This document shows positions 1-11,151 of a DNA stretch of 64,000 nt, piece after piece; the stretch's first letter is position 1; the number at the start of each line of letters is the position of its first letter. The position numbers were made by a program, and so were the translations under genes. Source of the stretch: Heterostelium multicystogenum (taxonomy: Eukaryota; Evosea; Eumycetozoa; Acytosteliales; Acytosteliaceae); NCBI GenBank assembly GCA_003667245.1, contig RCNN01000246.1, forward strand, positions 1 to 64,000. Direction: 5' to 3'. A model generated the notes under the pieces. The model saw nothing but the letters and a program-made list of their open reading frames with translations, searched no databases and was not told the DNA's origin.

Positions 1-738
1 CTGCCTCTGAAGAGTATGGCTACGATGAAGAGGACGGTGACGACTACGAAGAGGTATATGAGTACTACGATGAAATGGCACAGAGTGGAGATGGTCGGTG
101 ACAATGATGCTGATGTTCAAATACATTGAAGAATATGAAGATCAGGACAATGTAGAACGATGGTGAGCCCAATGAGTATGACCAAGAATATGATGGAGAA
201 GAAGATTTTGATAAAGATTCACTGGAGATCAAGAACTATCTTGAGCAAAGAAGAAAGAATTTCAACATTACTCCAAACCAAACAACTTCCTCAGCACCTA
301 CAACTACCAATACAACTACAAATACACAATCACCAAAATCAATATTAAAGGTAGTTCAAATCAAAGCTCGACAGCACCATGATTTAACTAACAATTTGAA
401 ACTCTAGACACCATCACAAATGGATTTACACGATGAGAACAATCCAATCGATTTCATAAAAGAAAGTTAACAAACAAGTCAGCTTTATGAATACTAACAA
501 GGATATAAAAGAGGAATCAAAGCCTAATCCTCAAGTAAATATTCTAATTATTATACAAGGCTAGCTTTGATTACTAATATTGCGTTTTTATAATCATTTT
601 TAGAGAACCAAGCATTCTCAGGTGCAATCGTCGAAAAAGAACACTGACCTATTCGAAGAGGAGGAAAAGCCTGCTGCACCAACACCGCAACCAGAACAAA
701 AGCTATCAAGATTTAAATCAAGCAGACAGAACAGATAA
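1..738 (+). CDS. URI-like (RPB5-interacting prefoldin) protein, C-terminal part
   Basis: Only the C-terminal part is present; the gene enters from the left edge. An acidic Tyr/Asp/Glu-rich stretch (about 3-230) leads to a Thr/Asn linker and a KSILK motif, where a 255-base intron (351-605, GTAGTT...AG) begins. The next exon reads NQAFSGAIVEK, then an acidic segment, and ends KLSRFKSSRQNR at 738. As I recall the unconventional prefoldin URI family, it carries an acidic region, an AFSG-x-[IV]-x-E motif and a basic SxFK C-terminus, so URI is my best call. URI proteins help assemble RNA polymerases and PIKK complexes in the cytoplasm. The reading needs frame changes near 110-190 and one in the A-run at 634-638. 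No prefoldin domain is visible because the N-terminus lies outside, so the identity is moderate. Confidence 0.5.
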
Positions 739-885
739 TAAAACATATAATAGCAGCAAATTAAATAATAAGACTTGGTTTGAATATATTGCGTAACTTT
801 GAGTAATAAACTCAAACTGTAAATTGAACAACTGGCTAACTACTACCTTGTTCTTGGTAATTTATCGGTTTGCATTGAAGCTTGA

Positions 886-1925
886 TTAAAGTATTTTACA
901 TGTGGAATAATTATAGCATTGCATTTGGTTCTTTTTCCATGCGAAATAAGAATTGATTGACATTGAAACAATGATGAGAGATAGCCAGTGAGAAGGGTTC
1001 TTGACCATTCGGAAATGACCATGATGGGATAAGTGGGAGTGCACCAAGAATGATGGCGACAACAACAGCAGAACTTCCTCGTAGGGTGTTAAGCCAGGAA
1101 TGAGGCATAGCTGCGCGCAGTCCAACACGCATCGATGCTACGGCTGACAATATAAAAGAGGTCATTGAAAGAATACCACCGGTGCTCTGCACCAATTGGC
1201 GTGCTTCCTAAGCCAAGTCCAGAGTGTCAATACGACCACTGATCCCCATGCACCTAGACTTGGTATATTCAAAGCAATACCTTGTGGTATTTCGAGATTG
1301 TCACCACGAACACATCTATCATTTCGATCCAACCAAGCTTTTCAATCTTCTTATTATGAACCAAAGTTAAATACAATATTCTGATGTATATCAAAGTATA
1401 AATAACGCTAACAATCAGGAATATAGGTCCCCATCTAATAATAATAATATGAGTTAGTCCACTTCTTAAATCTTAATCCTATTGATTGATTTGATTGATC
1501 ATTAAATGACATACTTTTGAGGTAGCTTAACAAATGGTAAGAATTGTCTCCATGATGGATGATAAAGTCAACATAACTTGATATGATCTGCTAAATGTTA
1601 GCTTTACGCCTAGATATTTTCATTCTCTGTGAAATCTGGTAAGATTCCAGCTAAACCTATTATCTTTGTTGTATTATATGTCAGTTTAGTTTTAATTGCT
1701 AGAGTTTTGTTTGTTTGTATCTATACCTTTCCTGCTAGCTTAACAATGTTATCCAGTGTATTATTACCAGATATCTCTTTGATAATTGAATCTAATATCT
1801 TTATGTTGTGTTTATCAGCTGGGCAACTAGACCTGTTTTGCTCTTTAAATAGTTTATAGAGGTAGTAGGTTGCTAGTGGAGGAATAAACATCGCACCCAG
1901 TCTTTGTAAGAGTAGTCATTTGCTT
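886..1925 (-). CDS. probable multi-pass membrane protein, fragmented, family unknown
   Basis: I do not recognise this protein. Reading the minus strand, a possible start at 1889-1891 begins MFIPPLATYYLYKLFKEQ and gives 56 open codons. An intron-like GTATAG stretch follows, and coding-like sequence continues through about 1560. A hydrophobic segment (WGPIFLIVSVIYTLIYIRIL) lies near 1370-1430. Further membrane-like stretches (SMTSFILSAVASMRVGL, AVVVAIILGALPLIPSW) lie between about 1040 and 1180, and a last one is near 940-990. At least three frame changes are needed, so exon structure and length are not resolved. It is convergent with the URI-like gene, and the two ends are about 150 bases apart. 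It could also be a decayed copy. Confidence 0.35.
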
Positions 1926-2305
1926 CCACATCGATACAAGGTTAACTCTATTGTCACTTTTGAAGGGTGGCAAACACTCTCACCGATTGTGGAGATGAAA
2001 AGTGACCTCTACAATAGCAAACAAGCACATTAATAAGTCTAGATCCATCGAACCGTCGAACAGAACAAAACTAAACTACATACTGTATCTGCTTTAGTCT
2101 TCTAGTAGTTGTGTTATCCATCTTTCTTTTTTCTCTGGTTACACTAATAAAATTGTTATTAGTTTATTAAATATGCATATATATAATTTATATTCTTTTC
2201 TTTTAGTCGACTGATTTTGATAAACACCTATTATGACAATTTCATGCAGATAAATCTCCTAAATAAAAAAATAAATATCAAATCACTTCACACTATCTGA
2301 TTTAT

Positions 2306-4050
2306 TTATATTGGTAACATTATCACTACAAAGATGGTTAATATACAGGTCCATATTGCTCTAGTGGTTTTCGGGTTCAATGATTGACCACCACTGATGT
2401 AATAAGGTGACGATAGATCATCTTCTCCTTCAACTTCGAAGTTGAAGGCAGATGATCTACAGCTATGATCGTTCTCATCTGGACATACGATGGCGATTTC
2501 TTCATTGATGCTTAGTATCTGGTTTGGTCGTTGCAGCCTTTGCCATTGCCCATTTATTTTGATTTGAAGGATTCCATCATTACAACGTTGTTCTCTGCAA
2601 CCCATTTGTCTGGTGTCACTTGCGCTTCTGTTCTGATGTTCGAAACAATAATAATTATCACCTCTTCCACCCAACAATAGCGGATTACTGTTAGATACAT
2701 CGAAACAATAGGAATCAATATTAGTTTGCTAAAATATACAATAATCGAAATTCCGAGCCACCGTTTCCACCAATGGTCGGATCACTCCAGTGCTGTTTGA
2801 TACACTGGTAAACTCATCGGATATTGCCGGAAATATGAATAAGCCTGCACCAGTCCTGGAAGCTGAGCAGCTTGTCTTATTGTTTTCTTCCGTCCAGTAT
2901 CCATTGTAATTTCCAGGTGCTATTGGAGCAAGTCTGTTTGACAAACAAACATCCTTTTCCTTTTCCCCAATTAGTGGATTCAATTTTATCTAAATTGATT
3001 AGTCCATACCATCCTGAGTCTGTTATGAAACAACTCTAAGTTAGTGTTGGTTTAAAAGTCCAATTTTGAGAATACCTACCATAGAGTAAAGCTAATGTTA
3101 AATTGGTTAATGGTGCAATAGGGTTGGTATCTGACAGCATCAGCTCTTCACCAAAAACAGTTGATTCCAGTGCGAACCAAATACTCCACTGTTGTTATTT
3201 CCAATGTTTTTCCAGCTCAGCACCAGTCGTTGAAATTACAATTGAAATGACTTGATACAAACTCTTGACTGAGGGTGTCGATAACCATTGTTTGGTGTAA
3301 ATGAAATTTCTCCCAGCATATGAGTGCCATTCACAGTGATTTTTTGTTGTACATTCACATATTTCTTTCCAGTAAGTCTGTTGATGTAGAAACTGGAAGA
3401 GTTTTCTTACTGAATCCAATTGAATGGGTAACTTCATGAAGGAGAATTCGATATGCTTTCCTCCATTCTACATAAAGTCCATTTTTTAAAGTGTTGCTGT
3501 TTGAGAGGTTGGCGGAAATGAATTTCTGAAAATAGGATGGCTGGATATTAAGGACTCCAACATAGGGGGCATCGTTTGTGGAAATGACTGGCACATGTCA
3601 ATGAGTAAGCAACAGATTTGCTGCTGGTCACGATCGGATGTGCCGAAACATACATCATAAAGTCGCCTTGGAATCCACTGGACAAGTCAATATCATAGGC
3701 TTCGCCACAATTGATAACTTTTTTGAGCAAATTATAATCCATTCCGTAAACAGTAAGATACTGCTCAAAGAAAGCCGTGATATTAGGCAGCATTTGGGTG
3801 CGTATAAAATTGTATCATTTCTGCGTTAACAACGTCTTCTTTTTGCAATATATATGTACATGGCGTACGATTGTAGGTTTCACACAAGCCAATCGACTGA
3901 AATCCCTTTGGTCCGATTGAGTACGGACATGCCTTCCGCATAGCATGTCTGCTGTCTATCCAACTCAAGAAATGTTGTATTAAATCTAATTCTCAGTGGG
4001 TGCACTGAAGCCTCTCGACTTTTACATCCAGAAAGTAGTCGAGCGGGACT
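2306..4050 (-). CDS. leishmanolysin-like (M8) zinc metallopeptidase, copy 1
   Basis: A leishmanolysin/GP63-type surface metallopeptidase on the minus strand. The zinc site HEVTHSIGF (HExxHxxGF) is at about 3415-3441. The third His lies in FGSHW (about 3165) and the Met-turn ELM follows. Upstream, LRIRFNTTF (about 3985-4010) matches the pre-catalytic region of copy 2 (HPIRIIFNTTY). A phase-1 intron at 3020-3079 splits LLY|D, exactly as in copy 2. The C-terminus is Cys-rich and ends in a hydrophobic tail (AIWTCILTIFVVIMLPI) like a GPI-attachment signal. At least five frame changes interrupt it. I cannot find a signal peptide or start, so the 5' end (about 4050) is uncertain and the copy may be 5'-truncated. 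Members of the family cleave extracellular or surface proteins. Confidence 0.8.
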
Positions 4051-4289
4051 GTTCTATTACGATACCGAGACGATAATCATCGTGAAACAACTGGTGTGCT
4101 AAATATAACTTTGCATATACATATAGATATCACATATAACTTTAAATAAATAATAATAAAACATATCTTTATCTTTATTTTAATATTAAATGTATGTACA
4201 GTTTCAGATTAAATCTAGTTTAATAATAATAGTTGGGAAATGAGAAATGAGGTGAGCAGACACTCTACTCTTACAAAGATTTAACCAGT

Positions 4290-4385
4290 TTAGGTCGTCT
4301 TTCTTGTTAACAAGAATTCAAGGTAGCCATCTTTGACACCACCATACCTTCCACCACTACGATGATCATCGAGTGCACTCCACTC
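4290..4385 (-). other. short coding-like stretch, possible terminal exon or remnant
   Basis: About 30 open codons on the minus strand with good codon balance, including RSGGRYGGVKDGYLEFL, and ending in TAA at 4290. It is preceded by TAACTGAG, which could be a splice acceptor. It lies upstream of the copy-1 metallopeptidase, and I see no matching upstream exon. It could be the last exon of a lost gene. I do not recognise the family. Confidence 0.2.
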
Positions 4386-5152
4386 AGTTAGTTAGGCAGG
4401 CAGTCACTCAATATCTGATTCTAATAAAAATCCATGTACATGATTCCTATTTAACCTCACATAAAAGGTTGTTTGATGATGTTTAAATGTCTGTTTTTGT
4501 TGTAAGTCTTGTGTAGTATAACCCCATATATCATACCTTATACGAAAATCTCACACTTTTTTAGAAAAAACATGACCTAGTTTTTGATTTGCTTTTTTTT
4601 TTATAACTTTAAGACATTCAACAAGTACATTTTTAAAATATTTTATATGAAGTTGGTCAGATCATATCTCAACAATGATCGACATCATCCTCAAAATCAG
4701 AAATCACTCGTGTTATTAATAAGTTAGTAAAAGATTCAGATTCAATGTATTTTCAAAACAACATTAACATTCAAGGACAACTGAATCTATATTACTGTTG
4801 GACCAACTAAAGTTTCTCTAATTCTTGATTACATGATTAATATATATCATGATATAAATACTACCATATAAAATATTAGTTAATTTCTCAAAACTCACCA
4901 TTATTATTGAGTTCAAGATGAGTAAAAAAGATATAATAAAACCACAATAATAAAACATATCTGGTCTTCAGTTAACTACTGTATCATATTGCTTTATACA
5001 AACAATTAATTTAAATCACACAATACAATAGGACCAACAGAAACTGAATATAAAATTAAATTAAATTTATTATCATTGGGATTCATTTGTGTTAAATCAA
5101 CAGATTTTTTTCCAAAAAAGGGGGTAATTCTCGAAAGCTCCATCAGCTGACA
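4386..5152. other. intergenic, AT-rich
   Basis: Spacer upstream of the carboxypeptidase. It holds poly-A/T runs and no convincing reading frame, RNA gene or repeat. Confidence 0.6.
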
Positions 5153-5225
5153 GTGGCTCTGTGTTTGGTCATTCTATTAACTGTTTATATTGTATTATAT
5201 TATATATATTCAAATAAACTAGAGA

Positions 5226-6781
5226 TGTCAAAGTCAGTAGTTTACACTTCACTACTATTTGTTTTGCTAGTCAGTGTTGCAACCTCTTCGGTTGTAAATC
5301 AAGTTAGACATCTGCCAACCTATGACTCCGATATTAAAGGCCAATACACTGGATATCTATCGGTCGGAGGTACAAAGGAGTATTTTTTTCTGGTTCTCAG
5401 AGTCTTTTAATAATCCAATCGGAAGATCCAGTTGTACTTTTCCTCTCTGGTGGTCCAGGTAGGTCCCTGGCCTGATAAAGGCTTTGCAGCAGCACCGTCG
5501 AGAAGTTTAGAGTACTAACTATTTAATTGTTTGATTGATATTTTGTTAGGTTGCAGTTCCATGTTGGCAATGTTCACTGAGAATGGTCCATTCACTGCTA
5601 TGAGTGGAAACGGAAAAGGTAACGATCAATTCTATGTTTGTGGCCAATCCCAACACATGGGCTAATGTGGCCAACATGCTCTACATTGAATCACCATGTG
5701 GTGTTGGTTTCAGTTACAACACCGATGGTAACTACACAAGCGGTGATGCTCAGACTGCCGAGGACAACATGGCGGCACTCCAAGAATTCTTTAGTCTCTT
5801 TCCACAATATGCACAAAATGAGTTCTACATTACTGGGTGAATCCTATGCCGGTCACTATGTACCACAGCTCGCTGCTTTAATCCTGACAACTCCATCATC
5901 CAACATCAATCTCCAAGGTATTATGGTTGGAAATCCATCATTCAACTTTACCGTTGATGCTCATTCTACCCAACATTTATGGCATTCCATGGATTGTTGA
6001 GCTATAACGACTACATGAATTTGACTCAAATCTGCGATGGATCATTCTATCGCAGGATCGACAGAGTGTCAAACCTCCAGAATCAATTGGCTTCCAACTT
6101 TGATTTGATCAACCCATACAACATCTATGAACCATGCGTTGGTGAGGGTCCATCCAGTGGAGGCTCTTGCTTTACCACCAACATGGCTTTGCTTGGAAAC
6201 CGTCGTTACACAGTGAGATCATCACAGGTATTCATCCCTGTCTAGATGAAGAGTGCTATCACCGGATATCTCAACCGTCCCGATGTACAGGCAATGTTTG
6301 TCATACCGACATCATTCCAAGTGGAAGTTGGCAACCATGCTCACCAGTTTTGAACTACAGCTCGATTCTCGAAGATATCCCACAAACCTATCAAACTCCT
6401 AAATCGCTCACGGAATGATGTTATGGTTTACTCTGGTGATGTTGATTCATGTGTAAGTAGCTTGCTTCAAAATACTATATAATCTCTGAGTACTTAGCTA
6501 TTCCTTCTTATTTAGGTCCCATATCTTTGGTACCAAGTCAAGCTGTTGCACAACTTGGTTATCCAGTATTAGATGCATGGCGTCCATGGACTGCAGTTGA
6601 AAGTTGCCACATACAACCAAGTCGCTGGATACGTTGTTACCTACAATACTGCTTCTAGCAACTCAAATGCCAAGCTTTCATACGTCACCGTCAAAGGAGC
6701 AGGTCACATGGTTCCAATGTACAAGCCAGTCGAGGCACTTGCAATGTTTGAGAGAATTCTTGAAAGGTGGACCATTATAAA
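5226..6781 (+). CDS. serine carboxypeptidase (peptidase S10)
   Basis: A secreted or lysosomal S10 carboxypeptidase, which removes C-terminal residues at acid pH. The start at 5226 gives a hydrophobic signal peptide (MSKSVVYTSLLFVLLVSVATS). Visible in order are the oxyanion region SGGPG|CSS, the motif ESPCGVGFSY, the nucleophile motif GESYAGHYVPQ (about 5830-5865), the catalytic Asp in SGDVDSC|VPY and the catalytic His in GAGHMVPMYKP (about 6700). Introns lie at 5459-5549 (inside GGPG) and 6453-6515 (after DSC). There are about eight frame changes, for example at 5385, 5620, 5838, 5975 and 6245. The last residues probably read GGPL with the stop at 6781; the unshifted frame stops at 6818. An upstream in-frame start at 5153 is less likely. 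It lies between the two M8 peptidase genes. Confidence 0.88.
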
Positions 6782-7032
6782 AGAGATAATGATGAACAAT
6801 AAACTAGGAATCATATGATTTTATTTATTTAGATAAGGACGAACATCCTGTCCCTATATATATCTATTATTACTAGTTGTTGAATGATTATGCCGGTGTT
6901 TTGCTTCGTTTTGAATTGTTGATTCAACAAGTATAATACTTCTAATGAGCCGGGAATTTCCCAATTCTATCACTCTACGATATTCTTCCAGCTTTTCCAA
7001 TGGAAATAGAGGGATACTCTTTAGTAGAATTC

Positions 7033-8514
7033 CTAGTTTTGGTGATGATTCTTATCCAGGACGAAAAATAGTAACTGGTGCTCTGGATTTTCAAGAAGCT
7101 CAGTTGTGACTTCAAAGCTATATTTGGACAACAGCCACTGAATTATGTCAGTTCTGTCATTATCAATTTTGATTGCCGAAATCAGTGATTTCTCTGTGCA
7201 TCGTTCTGTTCTGTTCTCGTGAAGCCACTTAACAATTTCAAATCTCTCCCATTCGATAGCGTCATCCATTGTAGTATTGCAAAAGTTGAATAGATTTGGA
7301 GTGGCTCCCCTATCATTTCTTTCATGAAGGTATCGCACTGAGTCCAGTTGGTTTTTCATGATCGCAAATGATAAAGTTGATTGCACATCTTTCGGCAGCT
7401 CTATTTGGTGTGCCTCCATCCATTCACATATATGAATGTGACCATTCTGTGCTGCCGAGTCGAATATACCAGGGTAAAGCTTGACATCTGATCTGTTTTC
7501 AAGCAACCATTGGATCATTGACAGATGTCCGCGCGAAGCAACCATAGACAATATTTGAGTTTTGCAACCGTCAGTTCTATTCTCATGCAACCATTTCACT
7601 ACATCAATGTGGTTATACATAGCGGCATTCTGCAACGCTTCATTGTTGCATTCGATATCCACCTTTGAATGTAGCCATTTTACTAGTTCTAAGTTTCCCG
7701 CTTTGGCAGCTAGGCCAAAAGCAAACTTGGGATAATAAAAGCCAAACTCAAATAAGATCTTGAACATTTCAAAGACTCCTGGATGCTCAAGCTGTGCACA
7801 GACATTTAGAATAAAGGTATTTGATGTAAGCATTTTTTCTTTGTGGTGGACCAACATGTACTTGACTATATCGAAATGGCCGTGTTCAAGGGCTATGCTC
7901 AACACAGAAGTTCTAGTTAGATATTCAGCATGATTCTGTGATATCCACTTTATCATATCTATTCGACCGGCTCTAGCTGCGTTGTCACACACCTTGCTTC
8001 TAAAATGTCTTGAGAAACGGCTGGGTTCATGAAGCTCAGCAAAACATAAGAATACTTGCATATCACGTGAGAGTGGTGCATTGACAAATGCTCGATTGTA
8101 GTCCCATTTTCTTGATGGGTATCGCTCCATCAGGTATTTAGATATATCGATTCTTGCCCTTTGTAGCGCGATTTCCAACAGGTAATCGAGCTCTTTATTC
8201 AGAAACTCAATACCCACACACTCCAGAAGGAATTCCAACACTTCCAAAGAGCAAACTCTGATTGCTTGTCTGAAGAGACTACACCAGACCATATTACTCA
8301 CATGACCAGCTCTCCTATTGAGATAGATCCCAAGGTCATGCAGATAAGAATGTGCCACCATCACCTCTGGCAATTCAACGACATCTTTCCATTTATAGAC
8401 TTGACAATCTTTATATTTGCCAAATGAGTTTACCAATATATAGTGTACTTCTTTACTAATAGTGTCTCTGATAACTTTATTATTGAATACCAACAAAAAC
8501 AAAGATTTATCCAT
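7033..8514 (-). CDS. ankyrin-repeat protein (493 aa)
   Basis: A single open frame of 493 codons with no intron, and one of the few undamaged genes here. It consists of about ten degenerate ankyrin-type repeats of roughly 30 residues, recognisable by units such as GNLELVKWLHS, NHIDVVKWLHENR, GHLSMIQWLLENR and GHFDIVKYMLVHH. The first 60 residues (MDKSLFLLVFNNKVIRDTIS...) form a separate N-terminal segment without repeats. This matches the large dictyostelid family of ankyrin proteins with Trp-Leu-His repeat cores, whose functions are mostly unknown and probably involve protein binding. The ATG at 8514 is preceded by an A-rich leader, as is usual for this genome. No signal peptide or membrane segment is present. 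Confidence 0.88.
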   Translation of the reverse strand: MDKSLFLLVFNNKVIRDTISKEVHYILVNSFGKYKDCQVYKWKDVVELPEVMVAHSYLHDLGIYLNRRAGHVSNMVWCSLFRQAIRVCSLEVLEFLLECVGIEFLNKELDYLLEIALQRARIDISKYLMERYPSRKWDYNRAFVNAPLSRDMQVFLCFAELHEPSRFSRHFRSKVCDNAARAGRIDMIKWISQNHAEYLTRTSVLSIALEHGHFDIVKYMLVHHKEKMLTSNTFILNVCAQLEHPGVFEMFKILFEFGFYYPKFAFGLAAKAGNLELVKWLHSKVDIECNNEALQNAAMYNHIDVVKWLHENRTDGCKTQILSMVASRGHLSMIQWLLENRSDVKLYPGIFDSAAQNGHIHICEWMEAHQIELPKDVQSTLSFAIMKNQLDSVRYLHERNDRGATPNLFNFCNTTMDDAIEWERFEIVKWLHENRTERCTEKSLISAIKIDNDRTDIIQWLLSKYSFEVTTELLENPEHQLLFFVLDKNHHQN

Positions 8515-9278
8515 TTTTAAAAAAACAAAAAGAGATTAATCACTCACTAAAACTTAGAAGTCAATTATAATCACAAAAACCACACAAAGAATCCATCAAC
8601 CCTCAAAGTTAGTTGGAACCAAATTTCAGAAAGGGGAATTCCGAAATAAAAATAAATCATAAAATTCGAATAGACGATTCCATCCATAAATAAATTATAT
8701 TAATGATTGATAAACAATTAATTAGTCAATTGATATTAATTGTCATTTTCTATATTTACTAAAAAAAAGGGTAAATAAATTCAAAAGACAAATCTAGAAA
8801 GATAAGTTTTATTAAACCCATCCCACTTGAAATGATTAACAATTTTTATTTTATATAATATTTATTAGTTATTTTAATTATATAATAGTGAGATGAATAA
8901 ATTGTGTATTTTTTGATCACACACAAAGTTAGTTCTGTTTAAACACAATCAAAATACAAAAGTGATCAATCTTTGTTCTAAAAGTTGACCCAATACACCA
9001 TCCTATAGATAAGATATACGAATTAAATGAATTCAATTCTATTTGTAAGTAAGTCATTAAATCAAAATGATGTTTTAACAATTGTTAATCAATACAAATA
9101 ATAATTAATTATAATCAACTAATCAATAACTTTATAACAATTACATCTTAAGATATAATTATATTTAACTAATCATTTTATTAAAAAGACATATAGCATC
9201 AACATTTATATTTTAAATAATAAATATAATAATAATAAAATAAAAATAGATAATTATAAACTAATAAGAATAATTTAA
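8515..9278. other. intergenic, very AT-rich
   Basis: Divergent promoter region between the ankyrin gene and the second M8 peptidase gene. It is composed almost entirely of A/T tracts, and I see no coding frame or RNA gene. Confidence 0.6.
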
Positions 9279-11151
9279 ATGATTATTTTTAAAAGTGTAT
9301 TATATATATTAGGATTGTTATTGTTCTTTCAAACTTTGTTTTATACTTCTTTGGCGAGATTTGATGAAATTAGTCAACACCCTTATGGAAATCATCATTA
9401 TAATTCAAAAAATAGGACATGGAAATTTAGGATTTAAAAGGTCAAGGAATTCTTTAAAAAATGTCTGCAATGGGTGGTCAAATCACTACAAACGACACTA
9501 CTGAAACCACTCATCCGATTAGAATTATATTCAATACTACCTATCTGCATCCGAATGCCAAGCAGGTTCATACTTGTCTCAAGGTGAACCAAACCATTGT
9601 AACACCAGCAGGAAAAATAATTCTGTTACCAGTTGTAGTGATAAAACTACAGATTGTATTTATACTTGCCAGGCCGGTGATGTTGTAACCATTGAGCTAT
9701 ATAACTTTCATCGTCAATGAGATGCTTACTTATGTTTCACAAACTTTTCTAAATTTCTAACTGTACATGGTCCAGATTACTACTTCTACAATAAAGAGCC
9801 TTTCACGTGTGAAAATGAAGAAATGCTTTTTGACTTAAGAGATGGATTCGCTGGTGATATCATGATTTATGTTACTTCCCATCCTAGTGATTTTTAAATA
9901 CATAGGATACTCATCGAATTGTGTAGAACATCCAAATGGGAAACCCATTTCTTGGAATGATTACATTTAATCCTGCAGAGCTCAATCCATTCTTAGACCC
10001 AGTGTACAAAAAGAATAATTATGCCAAATGGGAATCTTTGGTACTAGGATTGGCACTTCACGAAGTTATTCATTCTCTTGGTTTTGCAGAATACTTTTAT
10101 GAATCCTATATTGATAGAACTACAGGAAAGAAATACAACTATCAAACCTATCAAGAGGAGGTCTATCACGGTACAACACCAAGTGGTCAGAAATTCAACA
10201 TTCCTAGATACTTTGTGAAATTTCCATCTGTAGTTCAAGTTGCAAGAAATCATTTTGATTGTCCAATACTAGATAGAGTTGAGTTAGAAAATAACGGAGC
10301 AGAAGGTACCTATGGATCTCATTGGAAAACAACTTATTATACAAGTGAAATAATGAATGGATTTTATAGCCCACATTTAACTTTAACAAATCTTACTCTT
10401 GCACTTTTATATGGTAAGAATATTATTACTCAAATTGATTTCATATACTAATAACTTATTTTTAATTTAGATACTGGATGGTATGGATTAATAAACTTAG
10501 ATAAAGTTGGAACTAATAATTGGGGCAAGGGAAAAGGTTGTGATTTTATAAATAAACCATGTTCACCTAGTACTTGGAACTTCACTGGATATTGGAAGGA
10601 AATAAATAAGACTGGTTGTTCCGCAACTAGACATGGTATTGGAAAAGCGGAATTACTTATTTTTCCCAACCCTTTACCACTTCCCATGCAACATTGGGAA
10701 AATCCCAACTTTGGGGGACGATCAGATAGACTAGATTTTTGTATATATAACTACCCTTACGATTTCTGTCAAGAATTTAATTATCCATTGAAATATGAAG
10801 GAGAAATAAGAGGTCCAGATTCATTTTGTTTTAATCATATCTCATCAACGAATTCTACCGTTCAATTTGGTTGTAGAAGACAAAGATGTAGCATAAATAA
10901 CACATTAGAGGTAGAATTCCTTGGTAAATGGTATGAGTGTCTGCCAGGAACAAATTTAACTCTTTCCAACTCTACTATAATATTATGTCCTGACAAAAGA
11001 TGACCATACTTGTAGATTATCAAACTTTGAATTTGATCCGCAACCAACACCCTATATCGACTACTCTTGCGGAGCAACAATAGAAAAACTGCAAACCAAA
11101 TTGTATATATATTTAACAATATCAATTCTACTACTTTTAATTTTATCATAA
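9279..11151 (+). CDS. leishmanolysin-like (M8) zinc metallopeptidase, copy 2
   Basis: The better preserved of the two M8 genes. The ATG at 9279 opens a signal peptide (MIIFKSVLYILGLLLFFQTL). HPIRIIFNTTYLHPNAKQ (about 9510-9560) and DGFAGDIMIYVTSHP (about 9845-9890) precede the zinc motif HEVIHSLGF (10059-10085). The third His is in YGSHWK (about 10315) and the Met-turn is SEIMNGFY. A phase-1 intron (10414-10470) splits LLY|D, the same site as in copy 1. After it come a Cys-rich domain and a hydrophobic C-terminus (LYIYLTISILLLLILS) suited to a GPI anchor, with the stop at 11151. Frame changes are needed near 9420, 9720, 9895, 9950 and 11002. The product is expected at the cell surface or secreted. 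Confidence 0.85.
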
